From contig NZ_JNIF01000004.1 of assembly GCF_000702445.1 (NCBI RefSeq), positions 868,001 to 932,000 on the forward strand: a stretch of DNA of 64,000 bases. Reading direction: 5' to 3'. The notes beneath the pieces were generated by a model, which saw nothing but the letters and a program-made list of their open reading frames with translations, was not told the origin of the DNA and searched no databases. Position numbers and translations under genes: made by a program. The stretch comes from Bryobacter aggregatus MPL3. Its GTDB lineage: Bacteria; Acidobacteriota; Terriglobia; Bryobacterales; Bryobacteraceae. Shown one piece after another: positions 18,801 through 26,764 of this stretch; position 1 is the first letter of the stretch, and every line of letters begins with the position of its first letter.

Positions 18801-18835
18801 CCGGCGAGGATGCAAAGGAGGGGACGCCCCAACAT
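15803..18835 (-). CDS. Planctomycete-type cytochrome c DUF1549/DUF1553 protein, pair 1
   Basis: 1010-residue secreted protein. Order: signal peptide (MLGRPLLCILAGILPAFSQ), PSCyt1 domain with haem motif CLACHS and a MPPGPKM loop, DUF1549 (~140-350) containing a second CxxCH motif CARCHDHKFDP, a beta-sandwich insert (~440-560) resembling a carbohydrate-binding module, and DUF1553 (~700-985). The role is unknown; such proteins are thought to combine electron transfer with surface polymer binding or degradation. It stands divergently 25 bp from the serine hydrolase gene, so both promoters must lie in or across each other's 5' ends. Confidence 0.92.
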   Translation of the reverse strand: MLGRPLLCILAGILPAFSQVDGPAFFEKNIRPILVKQCLACHSATSQPIMGSLRLDTREMVLKGGSRGPSITPGNPAESLLLKAVLHTAGALKMPPGPKMKDADLAMLAQWIEMGAPWGNPLTTSAAPKTYWAFIKPTMPKTPELKNATWAKSPIDAFLLKSLEAKGLSPAPPADKRTLIRRATYDLIGLPPTPVEVQSFLADNSPQAYPNLIDRLLASPRYGERWGRHWLDVARYADSNGLDENLVYKNAFRYRDYVIAAFNKDKPYDQFLTEQLAGDLLPESSDLQTTFERWTATGFLSLGAKMLAEDDPKKMEMDIVDEQLDTTARAFMGMTVGCARCHDHKFDPIPTADYYGMAGIFKSSKTMENFKVVAKWHEYVLAPKEQRDQLAAHEAKIEAKRKEISAITKSENDTLTNDAKNHVGAYLLASARLQHDQEIRIAPVETSSQGISLASPPKNDGKTIDFSFDIPKAGQYQLDILDQERGAGTADIFVNGTWVLQGLPPVQNRAASPETPGWTYLAIVQLQRGKNTIRMEHASKFPKFDKLLLSPHTAKETPLTPVQIAALHKVNPTILEQLMDFFDRSQGAPASALYEWETKEKTPALAAQYESKFQQALRDKDNAALKPLLAFLEEKFGPFRAPANARRYYSEAAKAKLKVFDEELKTLEKATPDFPKAMGVTEGDQIADTQIHTRGSHWTLGETVPRHFLSVIDGKKLPEIGDKTSGRLQLAQWLTQPDHPLTSRVMVNRIWRNHFGRGIVPSVDNFGRLGEAPTNQPLLDYLALRFIENKWSIKAMHREMMLTNAYQMSSTLDAKANEADPENVLLWRFPRRRLEAEAIRDGVMSSSGELTTKMGGTILDYKDRAYVANTSKGGSVDYDRPIRSVYVPVVRSSMYEVFSAFDLPDPTMSNGDRDATVVAPQALFMMNSSVILIHSRKMADSLLADQTLDNQGRIRQAYERALSRPPTAQEIDQALTFLGSIEKDWKGDNAKAWQSFCKSLLATNEFIYLN

Positions 18836-18860
18836 TACGAAACTTTATCATGATAGGGAA

Positions 18861-20348
18861 ATGCGCGCACTCCTCCTCTTTGCTCTCGTCACGGCCCTGA
18901 CTGCTCAAACACCACAGTTTTTGAACCCGCAGCGAAAGGCGCTTCTTGCCAGCTCGTACCCGGAAATCGACAAGGTCTTTCAGAAGTTTTTTGAAGAGAA
19001 GCAAGTGCCCGGAATGGTCTATGGCCTGATCATCGACGGTGAGTTAGTACGGACGAAATCCTTTGGCGTGCGCGAACTGGGCAGCAAGGAGCCCGTGACG
19101 GCAGAGACGGCTTTCCGCATTGCTTCGATGTCAAAGAGCTTTACAGCGCTGGCGATCTTGAAGCTGCGGGATGCCGGGAAGCTGTCGCTGGACGATCTGG
19201 TGTCGAAGTGGATTCCCGAGACGGCGAACTGGAAGTATCCAACGCGCGATTCCGCACCGCTGCGCGTGCGGCAATTACTGACGCATAGCGCCGGTTTTCC
19301 AGAAGATAATCCCTGGGGCGACCGGCAGTTGGCAATTTCGGATGCGGAGATGACGAGGTGGCTGGAGGCCGGGATTCCGTTTTCGACGCCACCCGATAGC
19401 GGCTATGAGTATTCGAATTACGGCTTTGCGATGCTGGGACGAATTGTCGCCAAGGCAAGTGGCAAGACTTATGAGGAGTACCTGCAGAAGGAAATCCTGC
19501 AACCGCTCGGTTTGCAATCCACCTGGGTGGAACCGCGCCTGGTGCCGCCGCAACGGCGCGCCTTCGGTTATGGCAAGCGGAATGAGAAGTACTTTGAGAT
19601 TCCATCGCTGGCGCATGGCGCCTTCGGTCCGATGGGTGGGCTGGTGACCGATGTACGCGATCTGGCGAAGTATGTCGCCTATCAGTTGAGTGCCGAGCCG
19701 CCACGTGACGATATGGACAATGGTCCCGTCAAGCGGTCAAGCATGCGGGAGATGCAACGTATCTGGCGCGCGAATGGATCGGGTGGTTATGGTTATGGCT
19801 TGGGCATCAGTTCCAGTTGCCGCTTCGACAAGATTGTCTCGCATGGCGGAGGGCTGCCCGGCTTTGGCTCCTACATGATGTGGCTTCCGGAGTATGGTGT
19901 GGGCATGGTGGCGATGGCCAACCTCACCTATACGAGTGGAGCGCAGGCGATTCGTGAGGCTTTTGAGGTATTGGCGAAGACAGGTGGCCTTGAGCCGCGC
20001 GTGTTGCCCGCCTCGCCCGTGTTGCTGTCGACACAATCCTCTTTGCTGGGGCTTTGGAATCGTTGGAGCGATGCGGGGATGGATGCCATTGCTGCGGACA
20101 ACCTGTTTCTTGATAAGCCGCGTGGGATCTACCAGAGTGAGATGGAAGAGTTGAAGGGGAAGTTTACGAACTGCAGTGCGGGGGCCTTGAAGCCAGAGAA
20201 TTGGCTGCGCGGTACTTTTCCGTTGGAATGCAAGGAGGGCAAGGTCGGTGTGACCTTTACGCTTGCTCCCACCAATCCACCGAAGCTGCAGGCACTTCGT
20301 TTTGTTCCCAATCCGGAAGTGCCTGCAGCGAAGAGTTGTGCGCCCTAG
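18861..20348 (+). CDS. Secreted beta-lactamase-fold serine hydrolase
   Basis: Class C beta-lactamase/PBP-like esterase family. The signal peptide MRALLLFALVTALTAQ is followed by the catalytic S89-M-S-K92 tetrad, the Y184-S-N186 motif and SHGGGLPGF in place of KTG, all in the right order and spacing. HGG rather than KTG is typical of family VIII esterases and D-aminopeptidase-like enzymes, so beta-lactam cleavage is not implied. A ~115-residue C-terminal extension follows the catalytic domain. ATG 18861 is chosen because longer frames upstream would run into the divergent cytochrome gene. The 3' end overlaps the convergent kdgD-like gene by 4 bp. 495 aa. Confidence 0.9.
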   Translation: MRALLLFALVTALTAQTPQFLNPQRKALLASSYPEIDKVFQKFFEEKQVPGMVYGLIIDGELVRTKSFGVRELGSKEPVTAETAFRIASMSKSFTALAILKLRDAGKLSLDDLVSKWIPETANWKYPTRDSAPLRVRQLLTHSAGFPEDNPWGDRQLAISDAEMTRWLEAGIPFSTPPDSGYEYSNYGFAMLGRIVAKASGKTYEEYLQKEILQPLGLQSTWVEPRLVPPQRRAFGYGKRNEKYFEIPSLAHGAFGPMGGLVTDVRDLAKYVAYQLSAEPPRDDMDNGPVKRSSMREMQRIWRANGSGGYGYGLGISSSCRFDKIVSHGGGLPGFGSYMMWLPEYGVGMVAMANLTYTSGAQAIREAFEVLAKTGGLEPRVLPASPVLLSTQSSLLGLWNRWSDAGMDAIAADNLFLDKPRGIYQSEMEELKGKFTNCSAGALKPENWLRGTFPLECKEGKVGVTFTLAPTNPPKLQALRFVPNPEVPAAKSCAP

Positions 20349-21247
20349 GGCTTTGCGTGGCGGAAGAGATTGGCCAGCTTGAGGAGCTCGGCCTTGTGAT
20401 CTTCGCGAACGGCGCAAAGGGGAGGACGCGCCGGGCCAGCCGGAATGTCCAGCAATTCCATGAGTTCCTTCATGACCGAGACTTCATAGCCGCGCAGCTT
20501 GTCACGCAAGCTGTAGAGCGGGTGGACATACTCGAACATGATCTGATTCAGACGGGTGAAGTTCTGTGTCTGGCCTGCTTCGGCAATGGCGAGCGCGATG
20601 GCAGGGCTGATGTTCGAGATGGAACTGGTGAAGGCCTGGACGCCGATGGACCAGTAGCCGCCGGCGCAATCGTCGCCCAAGCCGCCGACCCAGGCGAGGC
20701 GGTCGCCGAGCTTGGCCATGATGCGCTGGTACATGCGAATGTTGCCCTGCCCGTCTTTCCAGATCTGGAGCGTGGGGACCGCATCGGCCAGGCGTGCTAC
20801 CTGGTCGGGCGTGAAGGCCGCCCAGTCGCGGGAATAGAGCGAGAGCGGCAGACCGGTCGCGTTGGCAATCGCTTTGTAGTAATCGATCCAGCCATGCTCC
20901 GGCGCATTGATGTAATAAGGTGGCATGACCAGCAGCGCATCGGCGCCGGCCTTCTCCATGCGGCGGGCCATGTCGGCGCCAATGGCGGCGTTGTAGCCCA
21001 CGCCGGCGACAACGGGCATGCGGCTTTGAGTTGCTTTGACAGCAACCTCGACCACCTGCACGGACTCATCGGGAGTCATCGAATAGATTTCGCCCGTGCC
21101 CCCGGCGGCGACGATGGCGCAGTAGGGATGATGCGTCATGGCATCGACGTTCTTTTCGAGGGAGTCAAGGTCGAGAGTCAGGTCTCGGTTGAAAGGCGTG
21201 ACGGGGAAACCGAAGACGCCGCGGAGTTTTTCACGTAGTTGCGACAT
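20345..21247 (-). CDS. kdgD: DapA-family lyase, probable 5-dehydro-4-deoxyglucarate dehydratase
   Basis: TIM-barrel Schiff-base enzyme of the dihydrodipicolinate synthase family. AAGGTGEIYSMT (47-58) is the substrate carboxylate loop, Tyr138 lies in LYSRDW, and the Schiff-base Lys164 lies in QIWKDGQGN. The KDGQGNIR context and YSRDW are what I associate with 5-keto-4-deoxyglucarate dehydratase (D-glucarate catabolism, giving 2-oxoglutarate semialdehyde) rather than DapA. No other glucarate genes lie nearby, so the substrate remains an inference. 300 aa, normal length. Confidence 0.8.
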   Translation of the reverse strand: MSQLREKLRGVFGFPVTPFNRDLTLDLDSLEKNVDAMTHHPYCAIVAAGGTGEIYSMTPDESVQVVEVAVKATQSRMPVVAGVGYNAAIGADMARRMEKAGADALLVMPPYYINAPEHGWIDYYKAIANATGLPLSLYSRDWAAFTPDQVARLADAVPTLQIWKDGQGNIRMYQRIMAKLGDRLAWVGGLGDDCAGGYWSIGVQAFTSSISNISPAIALAIAEAGQTQNFTRLNQIMFEYVHPLYSLRDKLRGYEVSVMKELMELLDIPAGPARPPLCAVREDHKAELLKLANLFRHAKP

Positions 21248-21335
21248 GGATGCTCTGGAATCCCTTATCCTATCGCGATGGCGGGAAGCGAGATCGCGAA
21301 ATCTACCGATTAAGCGAATTTATGCAGAATGGATC

Positions 21336-21364
21336 TTGCATTTGCGCAACTTTTGCCTTAGACT
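21336..21364 (+). promoter_or_regulatory. Candidate sigma-70 promoter of the ilv operon
   Basis: TTGCAT at 21336-21341 and TAGACT at 21359-21364 are separated by exactly 17 bp. Transcription would begin about seven bases later, near 21371, which is one base before the ATG of the leader peptide. The leader RNA would then have essentially no 5' untranslated region, and no Shine-Dalgarno sequence is seen before the leader ATG, consistent with leaderless translation. Confidence 0.5.
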
Positions 21365-21371
21365 CCAAAGT

Positions 21372-21494
21372 ATGACAAACAACCTGAGCAACCTCCGTAA
21401 TCAGCGGCTTGCCCTTGTTCCGATTGTCATTACCATCATTGGCGTACTTATCGTAGGGGTTGGGGTCGTACAAGTTCCCTTCGTTCCCGCCTAA
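21372..21494 (+). CDS. ilv operon leader peptide (branched-chain amino acid attenuator)
   Basis: 40-residue open frame with ATG at 21372 and TAA at 21492-21494. It contains 9 Val, 5 Ile and 5 Leu; within residues 13-38, 17 of 26 are branched-chain residues (for example LALVPIVITIIGVLIV, residues 13-28). It is followed within 26 bases by a perfect intrinsic terminator and then by ilvB. This is the arrangement of a translation-coupled attenuator: ribosomes that stall on Leu/Val/Ile codons when charged tRNAs are scarce would prevent terminator formation. No similarity to a functional enzyme or membrane protein is needed to explain it, although the stretch is hydrophobic. No ribosome-binding site is visible, but a promoter 7 bp upstream suggests a leaderless mRNA. 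Confidence 0.85.
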   Translation: MTNNLSNLRNQRLALVPIVITIIGVLIVGVGVVQVPFVPA

Positions 21495-21519
21495 GCGGCC
21501 TTCGGAATCAAACATTCAA

Positions 21520-21560
21520 GGGCCACTGGCGGGGAAACAAAACCGGCCAGTGGCCCTTTT
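21520..21560 (+). terminator. Rho-independent terminator of the ilv attenuator
   Basis: Perfect 11-bp inverted repeat GGGCCACTGGC (21520-21530) and GCCAGTGGCCC (21546-21556) around a 15-base loop, followed immediately by TTTT (21557-21560). It lies between the leader peptide stop and ilvB. A competing pairing is visible: GGCCTT at 21497-21502, right after the leader stop codon, can pair with AAGGGCC at 21518-21524, which includes the start of the terminator 5' arm. A ribosome terminating at the leader stop would cover the former. Confidence 0.85.
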
Positions 21561-21586
21561 CATTGCAGCGAGGAGTTTTTTGATTT

Positions 21587-23347
21587 ATGGCTTCCACCAC
21601 TACTACCCAGCCGATCGCAGCTGGCACTCTGTTGAGCGGATCGCAGATCCTGCTCGAGTGTCTCCGCCGCGAAGGCGTCGACTTGATTTTTGGCTATCCC
21701 GGCGGCGTGACGCTTCCGTTCTATGACGCGATGTACGATCACGAGATCCAACACGTCCTCGTACGCCATGAGCAGAACGCTGCCTTTGCTGCGCAAGGTT
21801 ATTCACGCGCGACAGGAAAAGTAGGTGTTTGCTGCGCCACCTCCGGACCTGGAGCCATGAACCTTGTTACGGGTCTTGTGGACGCGATGATGGATTCGAT
21901 TCCGGTGGTAGCGATCACGGGTCAGGTGACCTCGAAGCTGATCGGCACCGATGCGTTCCAGGAAGCGGATACCTTTGGCATCACGCGGCCTGCGACGAAG
22001 CACAACTTCATGGTGAAGCATGTCAGCGAATTGCCGCGCATCATCCATGAGGCGTTTTATCTGGCTTCGACGGGCCGGCCGGGGCCGGTACTGGTCGATA
22101 TCCCGAAGGACATCTTCCAGGCTTCCTCGCACTACCAGCCGGTCGATTCGATCCACCTGCCTGGCTACAAGCTTTATACGGAAGGCCACACCGGCCAGAT
22201 CCGCCGCGCCGCCCAGATGATCTGGGAGTCGGAGCGTCCGATGGTCTACGCCGGCGGCGGCATCATTCACTCCCACGCTCATGATGAGTTGAAGGAACTG
22301 GTGGAGCTGGCTGACCTGCCGACGGTCAACACGTTGATGGGCCTGGGCGCGCTGCCCGGCAATCATCGCAACTTCATCTCCATGCCCGGCATGCACGGAT
22401 CCTATGCCGCAAACATGGGCATGTACAACACGGACCTGATCATTGCTCTCGGTGTCCGCTTTGATGATCGTGTGACGGGCCGCCTGGCTGCCTTTGCGCC
22501 GCATGCGAAGGTGATCCATGTCGACATCGACCCGAGTGAGATCTCAAAGATCCGCAACGCCGAACTCCCCATTGTGGGCGATGCGAAGAAGGTCCTGCAG
22601 AAGCTGAACCGCGTGATGCGTGAACTCGAACCCGAGATGCGCGCGCTCAAGTCGAACCAGCGCGCCGAATGGTGGAACACCATCCGCGGCTGGATGGAAG
22701 AACATCCGCTGAAGCACGAGTTCTCGATCGATCAGATCAAGCCGCAGCACCTGATGGCGGAAATCAATCGCATCTCAAACGGCGAAGCGATTGTCACCAC
22801 CGACGTTGGCCAGCACCAGATGTGGGCCGCGCAGTTGATCCGCTACGATCATCCGCGCCTCTGGATCAATTCGGGTGGCTTGGGCACGATGGGCTTTGGC
22901 CTGCCGAGCGCGATTGGCGCGCAGATGGCTTGCCCGGACAAGCTGGTGTTTACGATCTGCGGTGACGGCGGCTTCCAGATGTCGATCCCCGAGTTTGCAA
23001 CCATCGCCAACCATAAGCTGCCGATCAAGATCATCGTCATGAACAATGGCTATCTCGGCATGGTGCGCCAGTGGCAGGAACTGTTCTACAACAATCGTTT
23101 GAGCCAGGTGACGCTCGACAGCTTCCCGGATGCGACGATGCTGGCCGGCGCCTATGGCTTCAAGGGCCGCACGATCGACAAGCCGGAAGAACTCCGCGCT
23201 GCGCTTGAAGAGGCGGTGAATGAGCCCGGTCCGTACTTCCTGAACGTACGCGTGACCCCGACCGAGAACGTCTACCCGATGGTTCCGGCTGGTGGGGCAA
23301 TCAACGAGATGGTGCTGACTCCGCCGCAGCCGGTTGCGGTGGCCTAG
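21587..23347 (+). CDS. ilvB: Acetolactate synthase large subunit
   Basis: ThDP- and FAD-dependent enzyme that condenses two pyruvates (valine/leucine) or pyruvate with 2-oxobutyrate (isoleucine). 586 residues. Landmarks: FGYPGGVTLPFYDA and the catalytic-site glutamate in VRHEQNAAFAAQGYSR, the FAD-binding middle domain (GVRFDDRVTGR), and the ThDP/Mg motif GDGGFQMS with NNGYLGMVRQWQ. First structural gene of the ilv operon, 27 bp after the attenuator U-run; AGGAG lies 11 bp before the ATG. Confidence 0.98.
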   Translation: MASTTTTQPIAAGTLLSGSQILLECLRREGVDLIFGYPGGVTLPFYDAMYDHEIQHVLVRHEQNAAFAAQGYSRATGKVGVCCATSGPGAMNLVTGLVDAMMDSIPVVAITGQVTSKLIGTDAFQEADTFGITRPATKHNFMVKHVSELPRIIHEAFYLASTGRPGPVLVDIPKDIFQASSHYQPVDSIHLPGYKLYTEGHTGQIRRAAQMIWESERPMVYAGGGIIHSHAHDELKELVELADLPTVNTLMGLGALPGNHRNFISMPGMHGSYAANMGMYNTDLIIALGVRFDDRVTGRLAAFAPHAKVIHVDIDPSEISKIRNAELPIVGDAKKVLQKLNRVMRELEPEMRALKSNQRAEWWNTIRGWMEEHPLKHEFSIDQIKPQHLMAEINRISNGEAIVTTDVGQHQMWAAQLIRYDHPRLWINSGGLGTMGFGLPSAIGAQMACPDKLVFTICGDGGFQMSIPEFATIANHKLPIKIIVMNNGYLGMVRQWQELFYNNRLSQVTLDSFPDATMLAGAYGFKGRTIDKPEELRAALEEAVNEPGPYFLNVRVTPTENVYPMVPAGGAINEMVLTPPQPVAVA

Positions 23348-23361
23348 TAAGGAAATTACCC

Positions 23362-23919
23362 ATGTTGCAAACTTTATCTTTGTTGCTCGAGAACAAGCCC
23401 GGCGCGCTGATGCGCGTGGTGGGTGTGCTCGCGGCTCGTAATTACAACGTGGAAAGCCTAACGGTCGCACGCACGATCGACGAAACGCTTTCCCGCATGA
23501 CGATCGTTGTGGACGTGGAATCGAAAGTTCGCGCCCAAGTGGTCAAGCAGTTGAATAAGCTGGTAAATGTACTCCAGGCGCAGGACCTGACCGAAGAGCG
23601 CAGTGTCGCTCGCGAGATGGTGTTGCTACGGGTGCGGGCTGAGATGGCGAACCGGACTGCGATCCTCAAGGAAGCGGAAATCTTCCAGGCGCGCGTGGTC
23701 GATTCGAGCGTCGAAGGTTTCGCGATCGAGTGCACGGGTGACCCCGAAAAGCTGGATGAATTTGTTGATTTGATGCGTAGCTACGGAGAGATCGAAGTGA
23801 CCCGTAGCGGTTTGGTGGCGGTAACGCTCGAACCGAAGAAACTGCGCCTCGCCTCGCCCGTCCCGATGGGTGCGGCCGAAGAAGAAGAAGAACAACAGGA
23901 AAGAGTACTGAGCAAGTAA
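23362..23919 (+). CDS. ilvN: Acetolactate synthase small (regulatory) subunit
   Basis: Regulatory partner of IlvB that confers valine feedback inhibition. The N-terminal ACT domain starts SLLLENKPGALMRVVGVLA, followed by the YNVESLTV segment that contributes to the effector site, and a C-terminal ALS_ss_C domain with MRSYGEIEVTRSG. 185 residues, slightly longer than usual because of an acidic tail (EEEEEQQERVLSK). It lies 14 bp after ilvB behind AAGGAAAT, and its TAA abuts the ilvC ATG directly. Confidence 0.97.
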   Translation: MLQTLSLLLENKPGALMRVVGVLAARNYNVESLTVARTIDETLSRMTIVVDVESKVRAQVVKQLNKLVNVLQAQDLTEERSVAREMVLLRVRAEMANRTAILKEAEIFQARVVDSSVEGFAIECTGDPEKLDEFVDLMRSYGEIEVTRSGLVAVTLEPKKLRLASPVPMGAAEEEEEQQERVLSK

Positions 23920-24939
23920 ATGCCAAATCGCTACTACGAAAAAGACGGCAATCTCGGCCTTCTGCAAGACAAGACTATTGGAATTGTAGGCTACGGTAGC
24001 CAGGGACACGCCCATGCGTTGAACCTGCGTGACTCCGGCCTCAATGTGGTCGTGGGCCTCTATGAGGGTTCGAAGAGCTGGGCCAAGGCCGAAGCAGCCG
24101 GCTTGAAGGTGATGACGGTTGCTGACGCCACCAAGGCGAGCGACTTCCTCATGATCCTGGTGAGCGATCACATCCAGGCCGACATCTATGAGAAGGAAAT
24201 CAAGCCGAACCTGACCCCGGGCAAGACCCTGATGTTTGCGCACGGCTTCAACATCCACTTCGGCTTCATCACGCCGCCCGAGGGTGTGGACATCACGATG
24301 GTGGCCCCCAAGGCTCCTGGCCATCGCGTTCGCGAACTGTACACGGAAGGCGTGGGCGTACCCGCACTCGTTGCCATCCACCAGAACGCGACCGGCAAGG
24401 CTCTCGAGAATTCTCTCGCCTATGCCCTCGGCCTCGGCTGTCTGAAGGCTGGCGTGATCGAGACCACCTTCAAGGAAGAAACCGAGAGCGATCTGTTCGG
24501 TGAGCAGGCTGTCCTTTGCGGCGGCGTCAGCGAACTGATCAACGCTGGTTTTGAAACGCTGGTAGACGCTGGTTATGCTCCCGAAATCGCTTACTTCGAG
24601 TGCCTGCACGAGCTGAAGCTGATCGTCGACCTCATCTATGAGGGCGGCCTGGGCTACATGCGCTACTCGGTGTCTGACACTGCCGAATATGGCGACTACG
24701 TCACTGGCCCGCGCATCATCACCGACGCCACCCGCGCCGAGATGAAGAAGGTTCTGAGCGAAATCCAGAGCGGTCACTTTGCCCGCACCTGGATGGCAGA
24801 GAACAAGGCTGGCCGTGAGAAGTTCCTCGCCATGCGTAAGGCTGGAGCCAACACGCGCATCGAAACGGTGGGCAAAGAACTCCGTGAGATGATGACCTTC
24901 CTCAAGAAGAAGAAAGAAGTCGGCGTACCGCAAGAATAG
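23920..24939 (+). CDS. ilvC: Ketol-acid reductoisomerase (class I)
   Basis: Mg2+- and NADPH-dependent isomeroreductase of valine, leucine and isoleucine synthesis. 339 residues, class I length. Rossmann motif [17 protein letters not shown]; the cofactor-specificity loop follows the beta2 strand ([12 protein letters not shown]). Catalytic-site residues lie in [11 protein letters not shown], the [12 protein letters not shown] Mg-binding Asp/Glu, and [15 protein letters not shown]. The start codon directly follows the ilvN stop (TAA-ATG), giving tight coupling. The gene is part of the attenuated operon. Confidence 0.98.
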   Translation: MPNRYYEKDGNLGLLQDKTIGIVGYGSQGHAHALNLRDSGLNVVVGLYEGSKSWAKAEAAGLKVMTVADATKASDFLMILVSDHIQADIYEKEIKPNLTPGKTLMFAHGFNIHFGFITPPEGVDITMVAPKAPGHRVRELYTEGVGVPALVAIHQNATGKALENSLAYALGLGCLKAGVIETTFKEETESDLFGEQAVLCGGVSELINAGFETLVDAGYAPEIAYFECLHELKLIVDLIYEGGLGYMRYSVSDTAEYGDYVTGPRIITDATRAEMKKVLSEIQSGHFARTWMAENKAGREKFLAMRKAGANTRIETVGKELREMMTFLKKKKEVGVPQE

Positions 24940-24950
24940 CCGAAACCAAT

Positions 24951-26564
24951 ATGAGAATCCTTACCTTCGATACGACCCTCCGTGACGGGACCCAAGGGGA
25001 AAACGTCAGCTACAGTGTGGACGACAAGCTCTCGATTGCGATGAAACTCGACGATCTGGGCATTGACTACATTGAGGGCGGATGGCCGGGTTCGAACCCG
25101 AAGGATAAGGAATTCTTCGCGCGCGCCAAAGGCCTCAAGCTGCATCATGCACGTATGACGGCCTTTGGTTCGACGCGATTGGCCCGCAACCCCGTTGAGA
25201 AGGATGCCAGCGTGAATGCGCTTGTCGAGGCAGAGACTCCCGCTGTCGCCATCTTTGGCAAGAGCTGGGATCTGCATGTGCACCGTGCGCTGGGTATCAC
25301 TGAGGATGAGAATCTCAAGCTGATCAGCGAAACGGTTGCTTACCTGAAGAAGTTTGGCCGTGAAGTGATTTACGACGCCGAACACTGGTTTGACGGGTTC
25401 AAGGCGAACCCGAGCTATGCGCTCCAGACGCTGGAGGCCGCAGCAAAGGCAGGCGCCGATGCGCTGGTGCTTTGCGATACGAACGGTGGCACGCTGCCGC
25501 ATCAGTTGGCTGAGATTGTGCTCGAGGTGCGCAAGCGTTTTGACAAGATTGTCGGCATCCATTGCCACAATGATTCCGATGTCGCCGTGGCCAATACGCT
25601 CGCGGCGGTGGAATGCGGCGCAACTCATGTGCAGGGTTGCATGAATGGCTATGGCGAACGCTGCGGCAATGCGAATCTGGCCAGCGTGATCGCCAATTTG
25701 GAATTGAAGCTGGGTCATACCACGATCGGTGTCGAGAAGTTGGGACAGCTGACGCAGGTGTGCCGTTATCTGGCGGAGCTTGCGAATCTGCCGCTTGCCA
25801 ACAACCAACCCTATGTCGGCAAGAGCGCCTTTGCTCATAAGGGCGGCGTGCATGTCAGCGCGATCCTGAAGGATTCCTCCACCTACGAACACATTGACCC
25901 GAAGGCAACTGGCAATCGCCAGCGTGTGCTGCTCAGCGATCTGAGCGGTCGCGGCAATATCATCTACAAGCTCGAAGAGCGTGGGCTTGGCGAGAAGCTT
26001 TCGCCAGAGGCGCGCCGGGAACTGCTCGAGCGCATCAAGGATCTGGAGTACGAAGGTTACGACTTGGAGGCTGCTGAAGGCACCTTCGAGTTGCTGGTGC
26101 GGGAAGCCCTGCGTCCGAGTGCGCATCTGTTCGATGTGACGAACTATGAAGTGGCGACGCGTTCGACGCCCTCTGGCAAGTCGGCAACGACGGCGAGCGT
26201 CATCATCAAGATGATGGATGGCGAGACGTTGTCCGCCTCTGCTTTGGGAGACGGCCCGGTGAATTCGCTTGACCTGTCGCTGCGGCAGTGCCTGAGCCAC
26301 CGCTATCCGGAGATCGCACAGGTTCGCCTCACCGATTACAAGGTGCGTGTACTCGATTCGAAACCGGGAACGGCCTCGAAGGTACGTGTGCTGGTGGAGT
26401 GGAGCGACTTCAAGCGCAGCTGGGCCACCGTGGGTGTCAGCGAGAACATCATCGAAGCGAGTTTCAAAGCGATGTGCGACGCGCTGCGGCTTGAACTGAT
26501 GCGCCTGCATGACTCGACCGAAGACCTCGATGCCGCGCTGAAGGACTATAGCTGGGGCGTCTGA
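24951..26564 (+). CDS. cimA: (R)-citramalate synthase
   Basis: HMGL-like/isopropylmalate-synthase family enzyme condensing acetyl-CoA and pyruvate to citramalate, which gives 2-oxobutyrate for isoleucine without threonine deaminase. 537 residues. N-terminal TIM barrel with FDTTLRDGTQGENVSYS, the GGWPGSNPKD segment typical of the long CimA type (Geobacter-like), metal ligands in GIHCHNDSDVA, CMNGYGERCGNANL, and AFAHKGGVHVSA; C-terminal LeuA allosteric domain (~400-520). It is last in the operon, 11 bp after ilvC. Its place here argues that isoleucine is made from pyruvate in this organism. Confidence 0.93.
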   Translation: MRILTFDTTLRDGTQGENVSYSVDDKLSIAMKLDDLGIDYIEGGWPGSNPKDKEFFARAKGLKLHHARMTAFGSTRLARNPVEKDASVNALVEAETPAVAIFGKSWDLHVHRALGITEDENLKLISETVAYLKKFGREVIYDAEHWFDGFKANPSYALQTLEAAAKAGADALVLCDTNGGTLPHQLAEIVLEVRKRFDKIVGIHCHNDSDVAVANTLAAVECGATHVQGCMNGYGERCGNANLASVIANLELKLGHTTIGVEKLGQLTQVCRYLAELANLPLANNQPYVGKSAFAHKGGVHVSAILKDSSTYEHIDPKATGNRQRVLLSDLSGRGNIIYKLEERGLGEKLSPEARRELLERIKDLEYEGYDLEAAEGTFELLVREALRPSAHLFDVTNYEVATRSTPSGKSATTASVIIKMMDGETLSASALGDGPVNSLDLSLRQCLSHRYPEIAQVRLTDYKVRVLDSKPGTASKVRVLVEWSDFKRSWATVGVSENIIEASFKAMCDALRLELMRLHDSTEDLDAALKDYSWGV

Positions 26565-26764
26565 GCAGCGCTATCGTGGAGACTCCGCCTGCGGCGCAGG
26601 AAAACGTTGCTCGAATTTTCAAAATGTCGCCCGAACGCGTCGCGTGGCGGAACGCGCTTGCGGAATCGATTTCCGGCCGGAATGATAGCGGGTTCAGAAA
26701 CTTTGAATCATCCCCGGGTCTTTGCAGGATTGGTGTATCTCGCGGGCAGACTCTGGGCCCGCCA

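Noticed and set aside
18702-18860. N-terminal extension of the serine hydrolase
   Set aside because: It overlaps the 5' end of the divergent cytochrome gene; the true signal peptide starts at 18861.
23626-24933. Antisense open frame opposite ilvN-ilvC
   Set aside because: Same reason: mirror of strongly coding sequence, no recognisable protein features.
24774-26510. Very long antisense open frame (578 codons) opposite cimA
   Set aside because: It mirrors the codon structure of a well-conserved gene in a GC-rich genome; its product is low-complexity, rich in His/Gln/Arg, and has no ribosome-binding site or family motif.
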